Assembly: GCA_023376005.1 (NCBI GenBank)
Contig: CM042160.1
Location: 79,408,809-79,472,808, forward strand
Length of the DNA stretch: 64,000 bases
Reading direction: 5' to 3'
DNA from: Doryteuthis pealeii
Lineage: Eukaryota; Mollusca; Cephalopoda; Myopsida; Loliginidae
A program made the position numbers and the translations under genes. The notes under the pieces are model-generated. The model did not search any database, was not told the origin of the DNA, and worked only from the letters and a program-made list of their open reading frames with translations. Below are positions 14,702-25,297 of the stretch, piece after piece (within the stretch, counting starts at the first letter, position 1; each line of letters starts with the position of its first letter).

Positions 14702-14749
<48 letters not shown>
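14702..14749. repeat. (TA)n microsatellite
   Basis: Pure TA array. Confidence 0.95.
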
Positions 14750-14752
<3 letters not shown>

Positions 14753-14814
14753 GTCAACTCTAACATCACTTGGGATGAGTACATGTTTTTAAACAAAATC
14801 TAATCTACGTACAA

Positions 14815-15140
14815 TTTAGGATACCATATTCAAACTCTCTCTCACATGTTTCTGTGCACTCAGCCCCTCTCTCTATCATTCCCCATACTCTTTCTTTCTT
14901 ATATTTTGTTTGTGTAGCATGTCCTTTTTCTTTCCTTTCTTTATGATAAAAATGGAATGGTCCATTATTTAGCTGAGGTGTTGACACTCATAAGAATTTG
15001 GCAGATAAACAACACCAATTAAACAGGATTTACATTTTTGCATTTCATCTTGGATGATAAGGACAGACTCATTTTTAACCAGAGGGTGTTGCAAGATGAT
15101 AACAGTCATATAATTAAAGAAGACGAATATTAATATAAAT
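14815..15140 (-). mobile_element. Helitron-like family H1 fragment
   Basis: Contains gaatggtccattatttagct and the ccagagggtgttgcaagatg region seen in other H1 copies; the hairpin end is missing. Confidence 0.65.
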
Positions 15141-15549
15141 CACAATAAGTGTATATGTGTTATAATTTTATGATAACTACAAAAGGCGTTTAGTTTGGGA
15201 TTATCTAGTTAATTACCGTTTACATTCAAATTCTGAAGATATAATCTTGAAAGATGAAGAAGTCTGTGGGAGGAGATGAATGTTTTTTGTTTAGTAAGCC
15301 TTTCTTAGTGTCATATCTCCATTTCCTAATTCCCTTTAATTGAGTTTTTTTTTTCTTGGATGGAATTTGAACATATTTGACCTCCCCCCCAGGGTTGGTC
15401 TCTTAACAGAGGATTAGACAAAAATGAAATAGAAGTCATATATAATTAAGGATGTCAGTAGCATAAGAATAAGGCTGAAGAAAAATCCTCTTTCTTATAT
15501 GTTTATCATTTCATTATTTACTCTGCTGATGTAGATTGGCCTGATAGTT

Positions 15550-16352
15550 AGCAAATGAGAGATTCAACACAGCTAAATGCAAGGTACTTCACATAGGAAG
15601 AAATAACCCTAAACACAAATATTCGATGAGAAAAAAATCTCTCTAATGAAAGAGAAATACTAAAGGATACAGAGTTAGAAAGAGACCTTGATGTGAATGT
15701 GGACCCTGAATTAAAATTTTCCAAACACACAGAAATATAAGTAAATAAAGCAAATAAGATATTAGGATTAATACGGAGGTCATATGAATACATGGATGAA
15801 GAAATGCTGAAAGATTTGTTCACTGCATCGGTAAGACCTCATTTGGAGTTTGCTAATGTGGTTTGGAGCCCAAGACTCATCAAGGACACAAAACTCATTG
15901 AGGGAGTCCAGAGGAGAGCTACTAAATTAGTGAATAATTTAAAATCCCTTTCGTATGAAGAAAGACTTAGGAACATTGACTTACCAAGTCTGGTTTTCCG
16001 ACGTTTAAGAGGGGATATGATTGAAGCCTACAAATACGCGCATGGTTTTTATTCAACGAACTCTGACTACTAAACATTGCTCAAAATATCTATACAAGGG
16101 GACATAAATTAAAACTCCTTAAAAAATCTTGTAAAGCAAACGCAAGACAAAATTATTTTAGTAACAGAGTGGTGAATACATGGAATAAACTACCTTCATC
16201 AGTAGTGAATGCCCCATCTCTAAACTCCTTTAAGGCAAGGTTGGATAATCTGTGGAATGATTATAAATATTCTATGGATTTAAAATGAATATTTATAAGG
16301 AACAGCTGATAGGTCTCAGACCTAATATACTAGCTGAAAAGATATTATTATT
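15550..16352 (+). pseudogene. CR1-like LINE, 5'-truncated, family L2
   Basis: It encodes an RT C-terminal region: FNTAKCKVLHIGRN, then RPHLEFANVVWSPRLIKDTK and VQRRATKLVNNLKSLSYEER, RLRGDMIEAYKYAHGFY, and ends with the LPSSVVNAPSLNSFKAR-type segment and an ATT-rich tail near 16345. It is clearly distinct in sequence from family L1. A second copy lies inverted at 20820-21255. Confidence 0.8.
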
Positions 16353-16526
16353 ATTTACTCCTTTTGAGTTTTCACATCAGCATTAGCTGATGGTCTTTCA
16401 CTGGAGTCTGAGTGACAGCAAGTCTCCTCAGGACTCTTCTGAGTATTTTGGCAGATTGCAGCAGTACAGTGTTCTGAATGGTTTCAATCCTTCCTCTGAT
16501 ATCCTAACTTTCCAAACCCTTTTCTA

Positions 16527-16538
16527 TTATTATTATTG

Positions 16539-16573
<35 letters not shown>

Positions 16574-16603
16574 TAGTATTATTATTATTATTATTTAATA
16601 GTA
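16527..16603. repeat. (TTA)n microsatellite
   Basis: TTA/ATT trinucleotide array with small interruptions. Confidence 0.93.
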
Positions 16604-16790
16604 GTTAGGAAATTCCTACATCAACATTCAATCCTTCTTTATTTGAATCCACTCTGTCTTTTCCTTTGCACTTCACTCGCTTGGCTGATCTTATACACTA
16701 AAACTCTTTTAGCACATTCACCCCCCCCCCCCGATGATATTGAGGCTCATTCACTAATGCAGTTTTAAATATTTTTCATAATAAATTTAC

Positions 16791-17225
16791 CTAGCAGGAC
16801 CTGTGGATATACCAATGTATAATAATTCAATTATTACGTTTGATCTGTTTACTTAAGAGCTATTACAAAGAGTTCAATATCTAAAAAGTGTAATGATCTG
16901 CACTTAACTCTCTCACCTTTTTTCTTTTTCTTTTTTTCCTACTTTCCATCATGTTCAATTGAAACAGATTAGTGTTATCACTTCCATAATCTCACCCCTC
17001 CCTCTCTATCTTTCCCCATCTCTCAAAAATGGAATGGTCCATTATTTAACTGATGTGGTGACACTCATAAGAAAAAAGAATATGGCAGATAAGCAACACC
17101 AGGTAATCAGGATTTACCTTTTTTGCATTTCATCTTGGACAATTTGGATGATTTCATTTTTAACTAGAGGGTGTTGCAAGATAACAATGGTCTACAATTA
17201 AGGAACATGAGTATTAATATATAGA
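16791..17225 (-). mobile_element. Helitron-like family H1, minus strand
   Basis: Reverse complement starts TCTATATATTAATACTC after an A and ends ...CCACAGGTCCTGCTAG. Its 5' end at 17225 directly abuts the 5' end of an H4 element at 17226. Confidence 0.75.
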
Positions 17226-17629
17226 TCTATTAATAATGGAGATTCGCTTCCGGTTTTTGTCTGTAACAAAAATTACGTCACTGCTTACGTCACATTACCC
17301 AACACATAATCCAACGTCATAACATAGAATAAATATACTCAAAATGTGAGCATGCAACGTTAGGCAATCCTCATTGTTTCAATAAATAGATGCCCGGCGT
17401 TATATATTTATATATGTTTTATTCAAATATAATATTTAAAGTTATCAGAACTGTTTCCATTTCAAATTGTCTTTATTTAAAAAAAATTTTTTTTACTCCT
17501 TTAATAAATTTGATGATTTTACATACTTATGGTACACACTCTATGACATTGAATTTTCATCCCTTCAGGCAATATCTTTCAAAAAATTATTTTTTACATC
17601 GCCCGGAGGGTGTCTTTTTATTTTGCTAG
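17226..17629 (+). mobile_element. Helitron-like non-autonomous element, family H4, copy 1
   Basis: The 404-bp element starts TCTATTAATAATGGAG after an A. It ends with a short GC-rich fold (cgcccggagggtg) and ttttgCTAG before T. Copies: 31821-32214 and the 3' part at about 23445-23599, all ending CTAG|T. No ORF of note. Confidence 0.75.
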
Positions 17630-17981
17630 TATTAATAAACTCTTTTATTAATTTTTTTTCTTTTAAATTGCTTTTCCAATTGAATAAGTTTTTAAAGAAA
17701 TTTTTAAAGATTTAAAAATTAAAAAAATTTAAAACCGAAATTTTTGGTTCATCTCAGATTTCCTGTTTCTTTTTTTGACAAGAAATTTCTGGGATTAGAA
17801 ATTCTTTTTTTCTCTCAAACATTTTGGTAAAGTGTGGATTTTTATTTTTCTAAAATTTGATATTTTTTCAATTGATTTTTTTTACAGAATACATATATTT
17901 AAAAATAAAAAAAATATTTTATACAGAAGTTTGCTTTTCAAAAATAAGTGATTTTTTTTTTAGTTATAATTCAAATTTTAT

Positions 17982-18014
17982 AAACACACATACACATACA
18001 TTACACACACATAC

Positions 18015-18051
<37 letters not shown>

Positions 18052-18052
18052 A
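17982..18052. repeat. (CA)n-rich microsatellite
   Basis: cacata and CA repeats. Confidence 0.9.
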
Positions 18053-18077
18053 AAAAATCATGAACATTTGCTAGGTA

Positions 18078-18568
18078 TCAAATATATAAATATTAATATG
18101 TTTATAAGTTCCATAATTGTATGGCCGTTATCATCTTGCAACACCCTGTGGTTAAAAATGAGACCGTCTAAGATTAAATGCAAAAGTGTAAATCCTGGTT
18201 ATCTGGTGTTGCTTATCCTCTGAATCCTTATTTCTTATGATTTTCATCACCTTAGCTAAATAGTGGACCATTTCATTTTTATCATAAAGAAAGGGAAGAA
18301 AAAGGACATGCTAAACAGAAAAAAGTATAATAAGAAAGAAAGAGAGTAGGGGAAATATAGAAAGAGGGGGTGAGCACACAGAAGCGATAATGCGAATGTT
18401 TCAGTTGAACATTATGAAAAGAAGAAAGAATAAAAGAGTGAGAGAAAGTTAAATCAAGATTATTATACTTTTTACATATTGAAATATTTGCAATAGCTCT
18501 TAACTAAACACATTAAACGTTGTAATAATTAAATTATCTTACAGTGGTATATCCACAGATCCCACTAG
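18078..18568 (+). mobile_element. Helitron-like family H1, plus strand
   Basis: 491-bp copy ending ...gtggtatatccacagatcc then CTAG before T at 18569. One arm base of the hairpin is changed. Begins TCAAATATATAAATATTAAT after an A. Confidence 0.72.
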
Positions 18569-18624
18569 TATATAGATAATGTCATAATTCTTTGGATACT
18601 ATGATAGTTTGTATGTATGCCCCC

Positions 18625-18626
<2 letters not shown>

Positions 18627-18674
<48 letters not shown>
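18627..18674. repeat. (AT)n microsatellite
   Basis: AT array that abuts the left arm of the Penelope-like inverted repeat. Confidence 0.95.
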
Positions 18675-18677
<3 letters not shown>

Positions 18678-18728
18678 CTGGCCATCTTTTTGGTGTCAGG
18701 GTGGAACTGGTGTAGCAGTCCACCAAAG

Positions 18729-18781
18729 GTTTCATTACAAGCGCTTTCGGCAATTCGATTTGCCATCATCAGGTAGGAAAC
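18729..18781 (-). ncRNA. Candidate hammerhead ribozyme, left arm
   Basis: On the minus strand: GTTTC-C-TAC (stem I), CTGATGA core, T, GGCAA-atcga-TTGCC region (stem II), GAAA core, AGC|GCT palindromic stem III without a loop, T at the cleavage position, then GTA-at-GAAAC closing stem I. All conserved core residues (CUGAUGA, GAAA) are present. The loop-less stem III is a known feature of minimal retroelement hammerheads, which may act as dimers. Confidence 0.7.
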
Positions 18782-18922
18782 TGATGGTATGTTCCGTGTC
18801 TCATTTTTAAGAACTACTACCAATTCCTACAACCTCTCCCTACCAATTGTTATTACCTCCCACTTCCAATTCCTATGCTACTACTCGTTCTCCCTAAAAA
18901 CGAGACACAGAACATACCATCA

Positions 18923-18973
18923 GTTTCCTACCTGATGATGGCAAATTGTATTGCCGAAAGCTCGTAATGAAAT
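18923..18973 (+). ncRNA. Candidate hammerhead ribozyme, right arm
   Basis: Plus strand: GTTTC-C-TAC, CTGATGA at 18932-18938, stem II GGCAA-attgta-TTGCC region, GAAA at 18956-18959, AG|CT stem III, C at the cleavage position (18963), then GTA-at-GAAAT, which closes stem I with one G-U pair. It lies 40 bp before the ATG of the Penelope-like ORF. A two-base deletion in stem III distinguishes it from the left copy. Confidence 0.7.
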
Positions 18974-19119
18974 CTTTGGACTGCTACACCAGTTCCACCT
19001 GACACCAAAAAGATGGCCAGAAAATTAGAAAGGATCGAACAAAAACTCGCCCGACAAGAATGGTCTGTACAGTTTAATACAACCTGCTTAAAAGAAAAAA
19101 TACTGCCAAAATACACTTA

Positions 19120-19123
<4 letters not shown>

Positions 19124-19166
<43 letters not shown>
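19124..19166. repeat. (TA)n microsatellite
   Basis: TA array that truncates the Penelope-like ORF. Confidence 0.95.
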
Positions 19167-19254
19167 CTTGTAGGATGATTGGGTATCAGATAAATATATT
19201 TATATCCTTTTCTATTTAATTTGGATTGTAAACTATTTGCCATAGAAACCATCT

Positions 19255-19497
19255 TGAATTTCTTCTGCAATTCTTTTCTTCTTTCTTCTTCTTCTCTTTT
19301 CTTCTTCTTCTTTTTCTTCTTTTTCTTCATTATCAGCTTTGAATTTTTTTTTTTTTCTTATTATTTCTGATTTTTTTTCTTTAAGTCTTGACCTTTTTTA
19401 AAATTTACATCAATTATAAACAATTATTCTGCTAATATTTCTTTTCTTTCCTTTTCCTTTCATTTCTTTTTCTTTCTCCCCCCCCCCACACACTTGG

Positions 19498-19528
<31 letters not shown>

Positions 19529-19765
19529 TCCACTTGACTTTCTGGTTATCTTTCTTTCCCTCTTTCTTGGATTTTTGTTCTTGTTTTTTTTCTTTCTTTC
19601 TTTCATTCCCTCCTGGATTTTTTTTCTTTCTCTCCTCCCTTCTTTGCTTTCCTTCTTTCCATCCTCCCCTCCAGGCTTTTTTCTTTCCCTCTTTCCCTCC
19701 TCCTCCCCCCCCCACACTTTCTTTCTCATCATTCAATTCTTTCTTTTCTTCTTCTTTCTCTCTAA
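19255..19765. repeat. Polypyrimidine tract, (CTT)n and (CTTT)n rich
   Basis: About 500 bp strongly biased to C and T on the + strand, including CTT (19255-19325), CTTT (19497-19530) and CCCT stretches. ORFs here are low-complexity artefacts. Confidence 0.9.
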
Positions 19766-20024
19766 AAACTAAAATGATCTTATTTGACTGACAGCTCCAA
19801 ATTCCCTTTTAACACCCCCCCACCCCCCATTGTCACAACTAAGATGCTGATATCTTGAACTGATAACCATAAGTGGATTATGACTCTACCCAGTCTTCAG
19901 CCCCCCACCCCCACGCACATCTATCAACCCCCACCCCAAACCTCATCTAACTTTCAACACCTCTTAGATGTTGTTCAGTGTCAATATCTTTATTGCAAGC
20001 ACTGACCGGTCTTTTCACAACTTG

Positions 20025-20170
20025 TCTTCCTCCCCCTCCTCCTTCTCCTCCTCCTTCTCCCCTTCTTCTTCTTCTTCTTCTTCTTCTTCTTCTTCTTCTT
20101 TTTCTTCTTCTTCTTCTTTTTCTTCTTCTTCTTCTTCTTTTTCTTTTTCTTCTTTTTTTTCCTTTTCTTC
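20025..20170. repeat. (TTC)n microsatellite
   Basis: Imperfect CTT/TTC trinucleotide array. Confidence 0.95.
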
Positions 20171-20399
20171 TAATCTTATTTTGCTAATAAGCTTTATTAC
20201 AACTTTAATTAAATCTTGTGTAAATATTCTTATTACTATAACTAATAATATTAATCAATTATGGGGGAGGGATATGGCTCATTTGGTAATGATGTTACTT
20301 CTTCATTCAAACAGAACATTTAAATATCAGCACTTTGTGATTCTTTTTCAACAATTGATACTTCTTCATGAGATTCACTTAAGATTCACTAATTGATAC

Positions 20400-20530
20400 T
20401 AACTGTATATGAGATGGGTTAAAAAAATGTGAGACTGATATTGTTTTCAATAAAACAGAAATGAACAATGAATTAAATATTCATTTTTTTTTCAAAATAG
20501 TCCCTTTGGCATTCAACCCGCTTATTCCAG
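20400..20530 (-). pseudogene. mariner-like transposase, C-terminal remnant
   Basis: Minus strand reads WNKRVECQRDYFEKKMNI then stop, matching the typical C-terminal end of mariner transposases (W.KC.E..GDYFEK). The sequence beyond the stop would be the 3' flank of the element. The catalytic part is missing. Confidence 0.65.
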
Positions 20531-20534
20531 CCAA

Positions 20535-20655
20535 GTGGCAAATACATGAAAAAGGCTGGAGGGCACATCAGCTGAAACGTGTGTACAGATAACAATAAAG
20601 ATAAGGACAATAGTCCGAATAATCCAAATAATACTAATTATCAAGCGTCATCTCA
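20535..20655 (+). repeat. Interspersed repeat F with ggagggcacatcagctgaaac motif
   Basis: Contains aaggctggagggcacatcag, ctgaaacg and tgtacagataacaataaaga. The inverse of the same unit is at 61105-61210, and a piece occurs near 44125. Possibly a terminal-repeat fragment of a retroelement. Confidence 0.55.
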
Positions 20656-20819
20656 AAAATTCAGAGAAATGGCAGGAGCCTATTTGTTTTTTGTTTTTTT
20701 GTTTTTTTTTGTTGATATGACATTAGGTTCAATACATACAGATTATTTGTGAATGATCTCTGGGGTCACTTAAAGCCAGAAGAGGTCAGTCTATGGCAAA
20801 GTATGCTACTTATGGCCAG

Positions 20820-21255
20820 AGATAATAATAATAATAATAATAATAATCTTTTCTGAGACCTGTCAGCTGTTCCTTATAAACATTCATCTTAATTCCACAG
20901 AATATTTATAATCTTTCCACAGATTATCTAACATTGCCTTAAAGGAGTTTAGAGATGGGCATTCACTATTGATGATGGTAGTTTATTCCATGTATTCACC
21001 ATTCTGTTACTAAAATAATTTTGTCTTGTATTTGCTTTACAAAATTTTTTCAAGAGTTTTAATTTATGATCCCTGGTATTGATATTTTTAGCAATGTTTA
21101 GTAGGTCAAAGTTCGTGAATAAAACCATGGTTATATTTGTAGACTTCAATCATATTCCCTTTGTTTGTCAAAACCAAAACTTGGTAAGTCAATGTTCCTA
21201 AGTCTTTCTTCATATGAAAGGATTTTTTAAATCATTCACTAATAAAACTTAGTAT
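20820..21255 (-). pseudogene. CR1-like LINE, family L2, inverted copy
   Basis: Starts, read on the minus strand, inside the RT C-terminal region and ends with a (TAA)n tail at 20823-20848. The minus ORF includes FCKANTRQNYFSNRMVNTWN and KLPSSIVNA, matching the L2 copy at 15550-16352. 5'-truncated. Confidence 0.75.
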
Positions 21256-21649
21256 GAAGTACAGGCTTTAAAAAAAAATTTCATATCAAATAATGGCCAG
21301 ATACATATTTTCACATGTTCAGCTCTATGTTGGTTATTCACAAGTAATTAGTGAAAATGAACTCTAAATATTTGTAAAAGATATAACAAGAAATATTGTG
21401 TACAAAAAAGTTTCAAAGAAATTAATCAGAATTTGTCTTTATATTTCAAACTCCTTTTTTTCTTATATTCATATTTCTGTATCCATGGAATATTGTTAAA
21501 ATTGATATCAAAATTATTTCAGCAAAGTTTTTTTTTCCCCAGTCAGAAAAGTATTTTGAAACACAGTGGTCAACTATAGAGAATATCAGAACTAAACATT
21601 TAATTTGAATTCTTAAAACGTCTAAATGAATTGATCTCCCCAACAAAAA

Positions 21650-21994
21650 GCTGAGAAAACCAAATTGTCATTCCGTGACCTCTTTTTGGTTTTGTACTCA
21701 ATCATTCCTCAGACGATAAAGTGTTGGTTGGAGATAAGTTTTGCAACATTTCTATAACTTGAGGCATAATTTGCCAGCTCCAGATGCTTTTGTTAAGGTT
21801 GTCAAAATGACAAACTACACTGGACTGCAAAGCTCACCTGATACTCTCCAAGTGCTACTTGTCAGATTTGTCTTTATGGCTTGGGGCACAGCTTCAGAAT
21901 CCATAGTTTTAGGCCTACCTGATCTTGCTTGATTGTCGTAGTTCTTGCAACCCAAACAAAATTTCTTGAACCATTCTTCACCTTTCACACAACT
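21650..21994 (-). pseudogene. mariner-like transposase, N-terminal region remnant
   Basis: Minus strand translates to CVKGEEWFKKFCLGCKNYDN, ARSGRPKTMDSEAVPQAIKT and NLTSSTWRVSGEL, a recognisable mariner helix-turn-helix region (W..RF..G.....RSGRP). Further on, SPTLYRLRND-like sequence appears in another frame. It has stops and frameshifts. Confidence 0.7.
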
Positions 21995-21995
21995 A

Positions 21996-22292
21996 CCATA
22001 TTTGACGGCATATAAGACCCCCCCCCCCATTTCAACAGGTCAGATTCAGGAAAAAAAACGTTTTTAGTGTATTTAAGTATGTATTGTTGAAAATAGTTTA
22101 GCTGTATAAAAGTTTAAGAGTTTAGGGTAGGTAAAAGTACTGAGCATAAGCTGGGTTAGTGAGCATCATAGAGAAGATTAGCCTTGGCCTACGGGAGGTC
22201 TCAAACTTCACCTATGATGTATAAGATGCAGGGCAATTTTTTTTGACAAAATTTTGGAAAAAAAAGTGCGCTCTATATGCTGTCAAAAATGG
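21996..22292. mobile_element. Short TIR element, probable TA target
   Basis: 297-bp element with ends CCATATTTGACGGCATATA and its imperfect inverse tatatgctgtcaaaaatgg, flanked by TA on each side. Internal sequence is non-coding. It abuts the mariner remnant. A half-copy may exist at 39480-39615 (atggcttataagacg ... atcaaatatggta). Confidence 0.6.
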
Positions 22293-22840
22293 TAATTATT
22301 TTGAATTTCTTCCCTGGTGATATGGCCGAGTTTGATCTTGTAAAGTATAAGCACTTAAATTAGACAGTTGCACATTCATCTGTCTGGATTTCAAATCATA
22401 TACACAGAGTGAAGCAATTGATAAGTTGTCAACACACCAACTACCATGACACTACCAACCACAATGACTATATCATATGACTTGAACTGATTCAGTCACA
22501 TGATACACAAACCACAAACCAAAATATTGCAAAACTTTTGACTCATCTTTTTCTGTAGATGAGATATTACTACCTGGCTATGTAAACAACATGCCACAAA
22601 CTAGCACATACCAAAATATGACAAACCATTTGACTCACCGTCGTATTTGTTCCCTCCCACTGACAAAACATTTGGCCAATCAAGAATTCAATCAACCAAC
22701 AACATAAAATGAATGGTTGCAATTATTCCAACCAAAAGCCGCAGCTTATGACGTCTTTTGAAGATTGATGGGGAACAGTTTAGCTTTAAGAAAAAAAAGA
22801 ATATGTTGTACGAGGATTTGTTACATTTTTCATTCATTCA

Positions 22841-22902
22841 TTTTTTTTTTTTTTTTTTCATTTTTTGAGATTGGAATTTTTTTTTTTTTTTTTTTTTTTT
22901 TG
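22841..22902. repeat. Poly-T tracts
   Basis: Two long T homopolymers (22841-22858 and 22877-22901). Confidence 0.9.
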
Positions 22903-23116
22903 CGTTTCATTTTTGATTTGTTGTAAATCTGTTGACAATCTTAAGAGAAATGAAATGCTTCATACAATACAAAGTGTTGATTGGGATTGGGGATTTTTGT
23001 GTTGGTAAACATGTCCTCACCTGTTTGGACTTCTTTGTTAAGCTATGGATCAAACATAAAAGAAGAAGAAGAAGAAAAAGAAGAAATGAATTAACACCGA
23101 CAATGACATTCCACTG

Positions 23117-23153
<37 letters not shown>

Positions 23154-23154
23154 G
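23117..23154. repeat. (ATT)n microsatellite
   Basis: ATT array after a short (AGA)n tract at 23060-23085. Confidence 0.93.
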
Positions 23155-23264
23155 CTGATCAATATCTGATATTTTTCAAGTATTGATAAAATTCTGATAA
23201 ATAAATAAAAGGCAATTTGATATTTACAAAGTTTAGTTCAGTACAGGTCTATAAGTATAAGGTC

Positions 23265-23440
23265 ACTCGGTGAGTGTTGAACTCATTAGACAGGGGCCAT
23301 GCTTAGGAAATGGAATTGGTGACCTGGGTTCAAATCCTGGATGAAGCTATATGTGCTTCACTTCATGCTAATTCACCATGGAAAGGCATGGCTCAATCTC
23401 TTTTCTCTCCAACTATTGGTTAATAGTAGGGTAGACTACA
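23265..23440 (+). mobile_element. tRNA-derived SINE, family S2, degraded copy
   Basis: Contains the B box context gggttcaaatcctggatg with preceding ggaaatggaattggtgacc, and the downstream aatagtagggtagac segment shared with other S2 copies. Confidence 0.65.
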
Positions 23441-23444
23441 TTGT

Positions 23445-23599
23445 TTTATTTTTTTACTCCTTTAATAAATTTCACGATTTTATTTATTTATGATACAAAC
23501 CCTCTGACGTTGAACTTTTAACTCTCACCCCCTCAGGCAAGGTCTTTCAAAAATTAATTATTACACCGCCCAGAAGGCATTTAAAAAAAATTTTGCTAG
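23445..23599 (+). mobile_element. Helitron-like family H4, 3' part
   Basis: Matches the last 150 bp of the H4 copies (ttaataaatttcacgatttt ... caccgcccagaagg) and ends ttttgCTAG before T. It lies about 75 bp upstream of the exon 2 acceptor. Confidence 0.68.
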
Positions 23600-23673
23600 T
23601 AAAGATAAATCCTTTTTTCTTTTTTTTTTCCCCCTTTTTCTTTTAATTTTCTTTTGCTGTATATTTTTTCCAG

Positions 23674-23839
23674 GATGAAAAAGTCCAGATGGGACGTTCC
23701 CATGGAGAAGAGATGGAGGAGGTTGACCATTATGTGGAGCACATCAAACAATTATCTGCTGAAAGAGACGATGTTCTTCAGAGTTTGGAATTGGAAAACC
23801 GACAATTGAAGGAACAGTTGACGGATGATCCAAATGCAA
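23674..23839 (+). CDS. Coiled-coil gene, exon 2
   Basis: This 166-nt exon encodes DEKVQMGRSHGEEMEEVDHY through LTDDPNA and leaves in phase 1. The acceptor is tttttccag after a good pyrimidine tract; the donor is caa|gtaggt. The segment around ERDDVLQSLELENRQLKEQL has clear heptads and looks like the start of the main coiled coil. The next exon completes the split codon as ACC (Thr). An 11.5-kb repeat-filled intron precedes it; a Helitron-like fragment ends about 75 bp before the acceptor. Confidence 0.85.
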
Positions 23840-24357
23840 GTAGGTTCATCAATTTTTGACCTTCAAATTTTTTTATCAAATTTGTCTGAATTAATAAATC
23901 TGAATTAATAAATCTTCACATCTCAAAATATTTGTTATAGATATTAAGATATTATATAATGTTTGATAATATGAGGATTATTTTAATCTATAATACATTA
24001 ATCTATAATACATTAATCTATATTAATACATTAATCATTATTTTGTGGGGTGAAAGTGAGGGGGTGAGGGAGAATGTAGTGGGTCATCTTAACCCTCAGA
24101 TGTAGTAATTTTTCACTGTAAACTGGTGGCCTATGCACACCAAAGCATACAGTAACTACAATGATGTTTTATTTCAAAATGATTTGATTTATTTATTAAA
24201 TGGAAACAATATTAGGATAACTAGCAAAAATATTTGATATAATAATGAAATTATTGTGTACAGAATTCAAATGCCCTACAATTCATCAAAAGTGCATATA
24301 TAATACATAGAATAATTTACAAATGTTAGGAAAATTAAGTGTATTAATAATAAAATT

Positions 24358-25001
24358 TATTGTGTACAATGCTCAGGTGCACCACAACTCATTAAAGTCT
24401 CATGTCTAGTACATAGAATAATGTATTAGTGTCAGGAACATGAATAGCATACAGTGATAATATACATGTATGTGTGTGGATGGGAGTATCAGGTATAGTG
24501 TTGGCGGATTACAGGAAGCATGGAGGCTTTGAAAGCTGGAGTGTTTCGGCAGCCAACAACGGATGCAGACAGTTTATTCCATGCCTCAGCAATTCTGAGT
24601 GTGAAAAAATATTTCCGAAAGTCATGTGAGCTATGCTGTTTTCTGACTTTGTCGGCATGCCCACGCATGTTAGAAACATGGAGATCAAAAGGGTGCTCAA
24701 GATTGCTGTTGTTAAGATGATTAATGACTTTATGAGCGTTTACTAGGTCACTTGCCAGATGCCAGAGTTTCAACGAATCCATTCCCAAGGCAGCAAGATG
24801 TTCAGAATATGGCAGATGCCTGATGGAGGGTATTCGTTTGGTTGCATGTCTCTGTACAGTTTCTAGGAAGTTAATGTTCTGAGCGAGATAGGAGTTCCAG
24901 ACTAATGATGCAAATTCCAAGTGTGGCCGCACCATAGCTTTGTACAGCTTTAAATAAATAGCCGGTGAGTGGCTGACAAAGATCTTTAGTAAATATTTTT
25001 T

Positions 25002-25005
<4 letters not shown>
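24358..25005 (-). pseudogene. CR1-like LINE, family L1, copy with inserted module
   Basis: Minus strand encodes MVRPHLEFASLVWNSYLAQN to ASMLPVIRQHYT, almost collinear with the copy at 13735. Upstream it meets a poly-T/A tract (25006-25037) and the ctggcgat-containing module, then more L1 sequence at 25072-25200 and a further 3' scrap at 25200-25283. Confidence 0.8.
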
Positions 25006-25037
<32 letters not shown>

Positions 25038-25071
25038 CTAACTAAAATATCGCCAGCCTCGTTTCATCACT
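25006..25071 (-). repeat. Inserted module with long A tract inside LINE L1
   Basis: Minus strand: GAAACGAGGCTGGCGATATT, tttagttag, then a tract of about 30 A. The same module precedes L1 sequence at 52000-52040. Flanking L1 sequence TTGTCAG.CACTCAC.GGCTAT is present on both sides. Confidence 0.6.
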
Positions 25072-25297
25072 GGATAGCCAGTGAGTGACTGACAATGGTC
25101 TTGCTGGGCTATGCCAGGACACCCTCGGCCTTCTTGACAATTTTAGAGATGTGTTTTATCCAACGTAAATCACTGCTGACAGTAATACCCAGTATGAGTC
25201 ATTGGGTGTGTGTGTGGAGGGGGGAGATATCAGTTATAGTGTTGGCAAATTTCAGGAAGCAAAGAGGTTTTAAAGGATTAAGTTTTGATAAAATATT

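Larger units (their letters stand above)
18675..19124 (+). mobile_element. Penelope-like element fragment: inverted terminal repeats plus ORF start
   Basis: Two arms of about 135 bp (18675-18812 and 18894-19025) are inverted copies of one sequence, separated by about 80 bp. Each contains a hammerhead core. Directly after the right arm an ORF from ATG 19013 reads MARKLERIEQKLARQEWSVQ then FNTTCLKEKILPKYTYF before dissolving into a (TA)n array at 19124. The C....I.PK...F pattern resembles the amino end of Penelope-like RT ORFs, which are known to carry hammerheads in their terminal repeats. The RT and GIY-YIG domains are absent. Confidence 0.65.

Noticed and set aside
16620..16790. Possible exon with poly-C acceptor
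   Set aside because: No open frame matching the phases of neighbouring exons.
19410..20190. Long ORFs on both strands
   Set aside because: They are translations of CTT/CTTT and TTC tracts (poly Ser/Phe/Leu or Lys/Glu) with no non-repetitive content.
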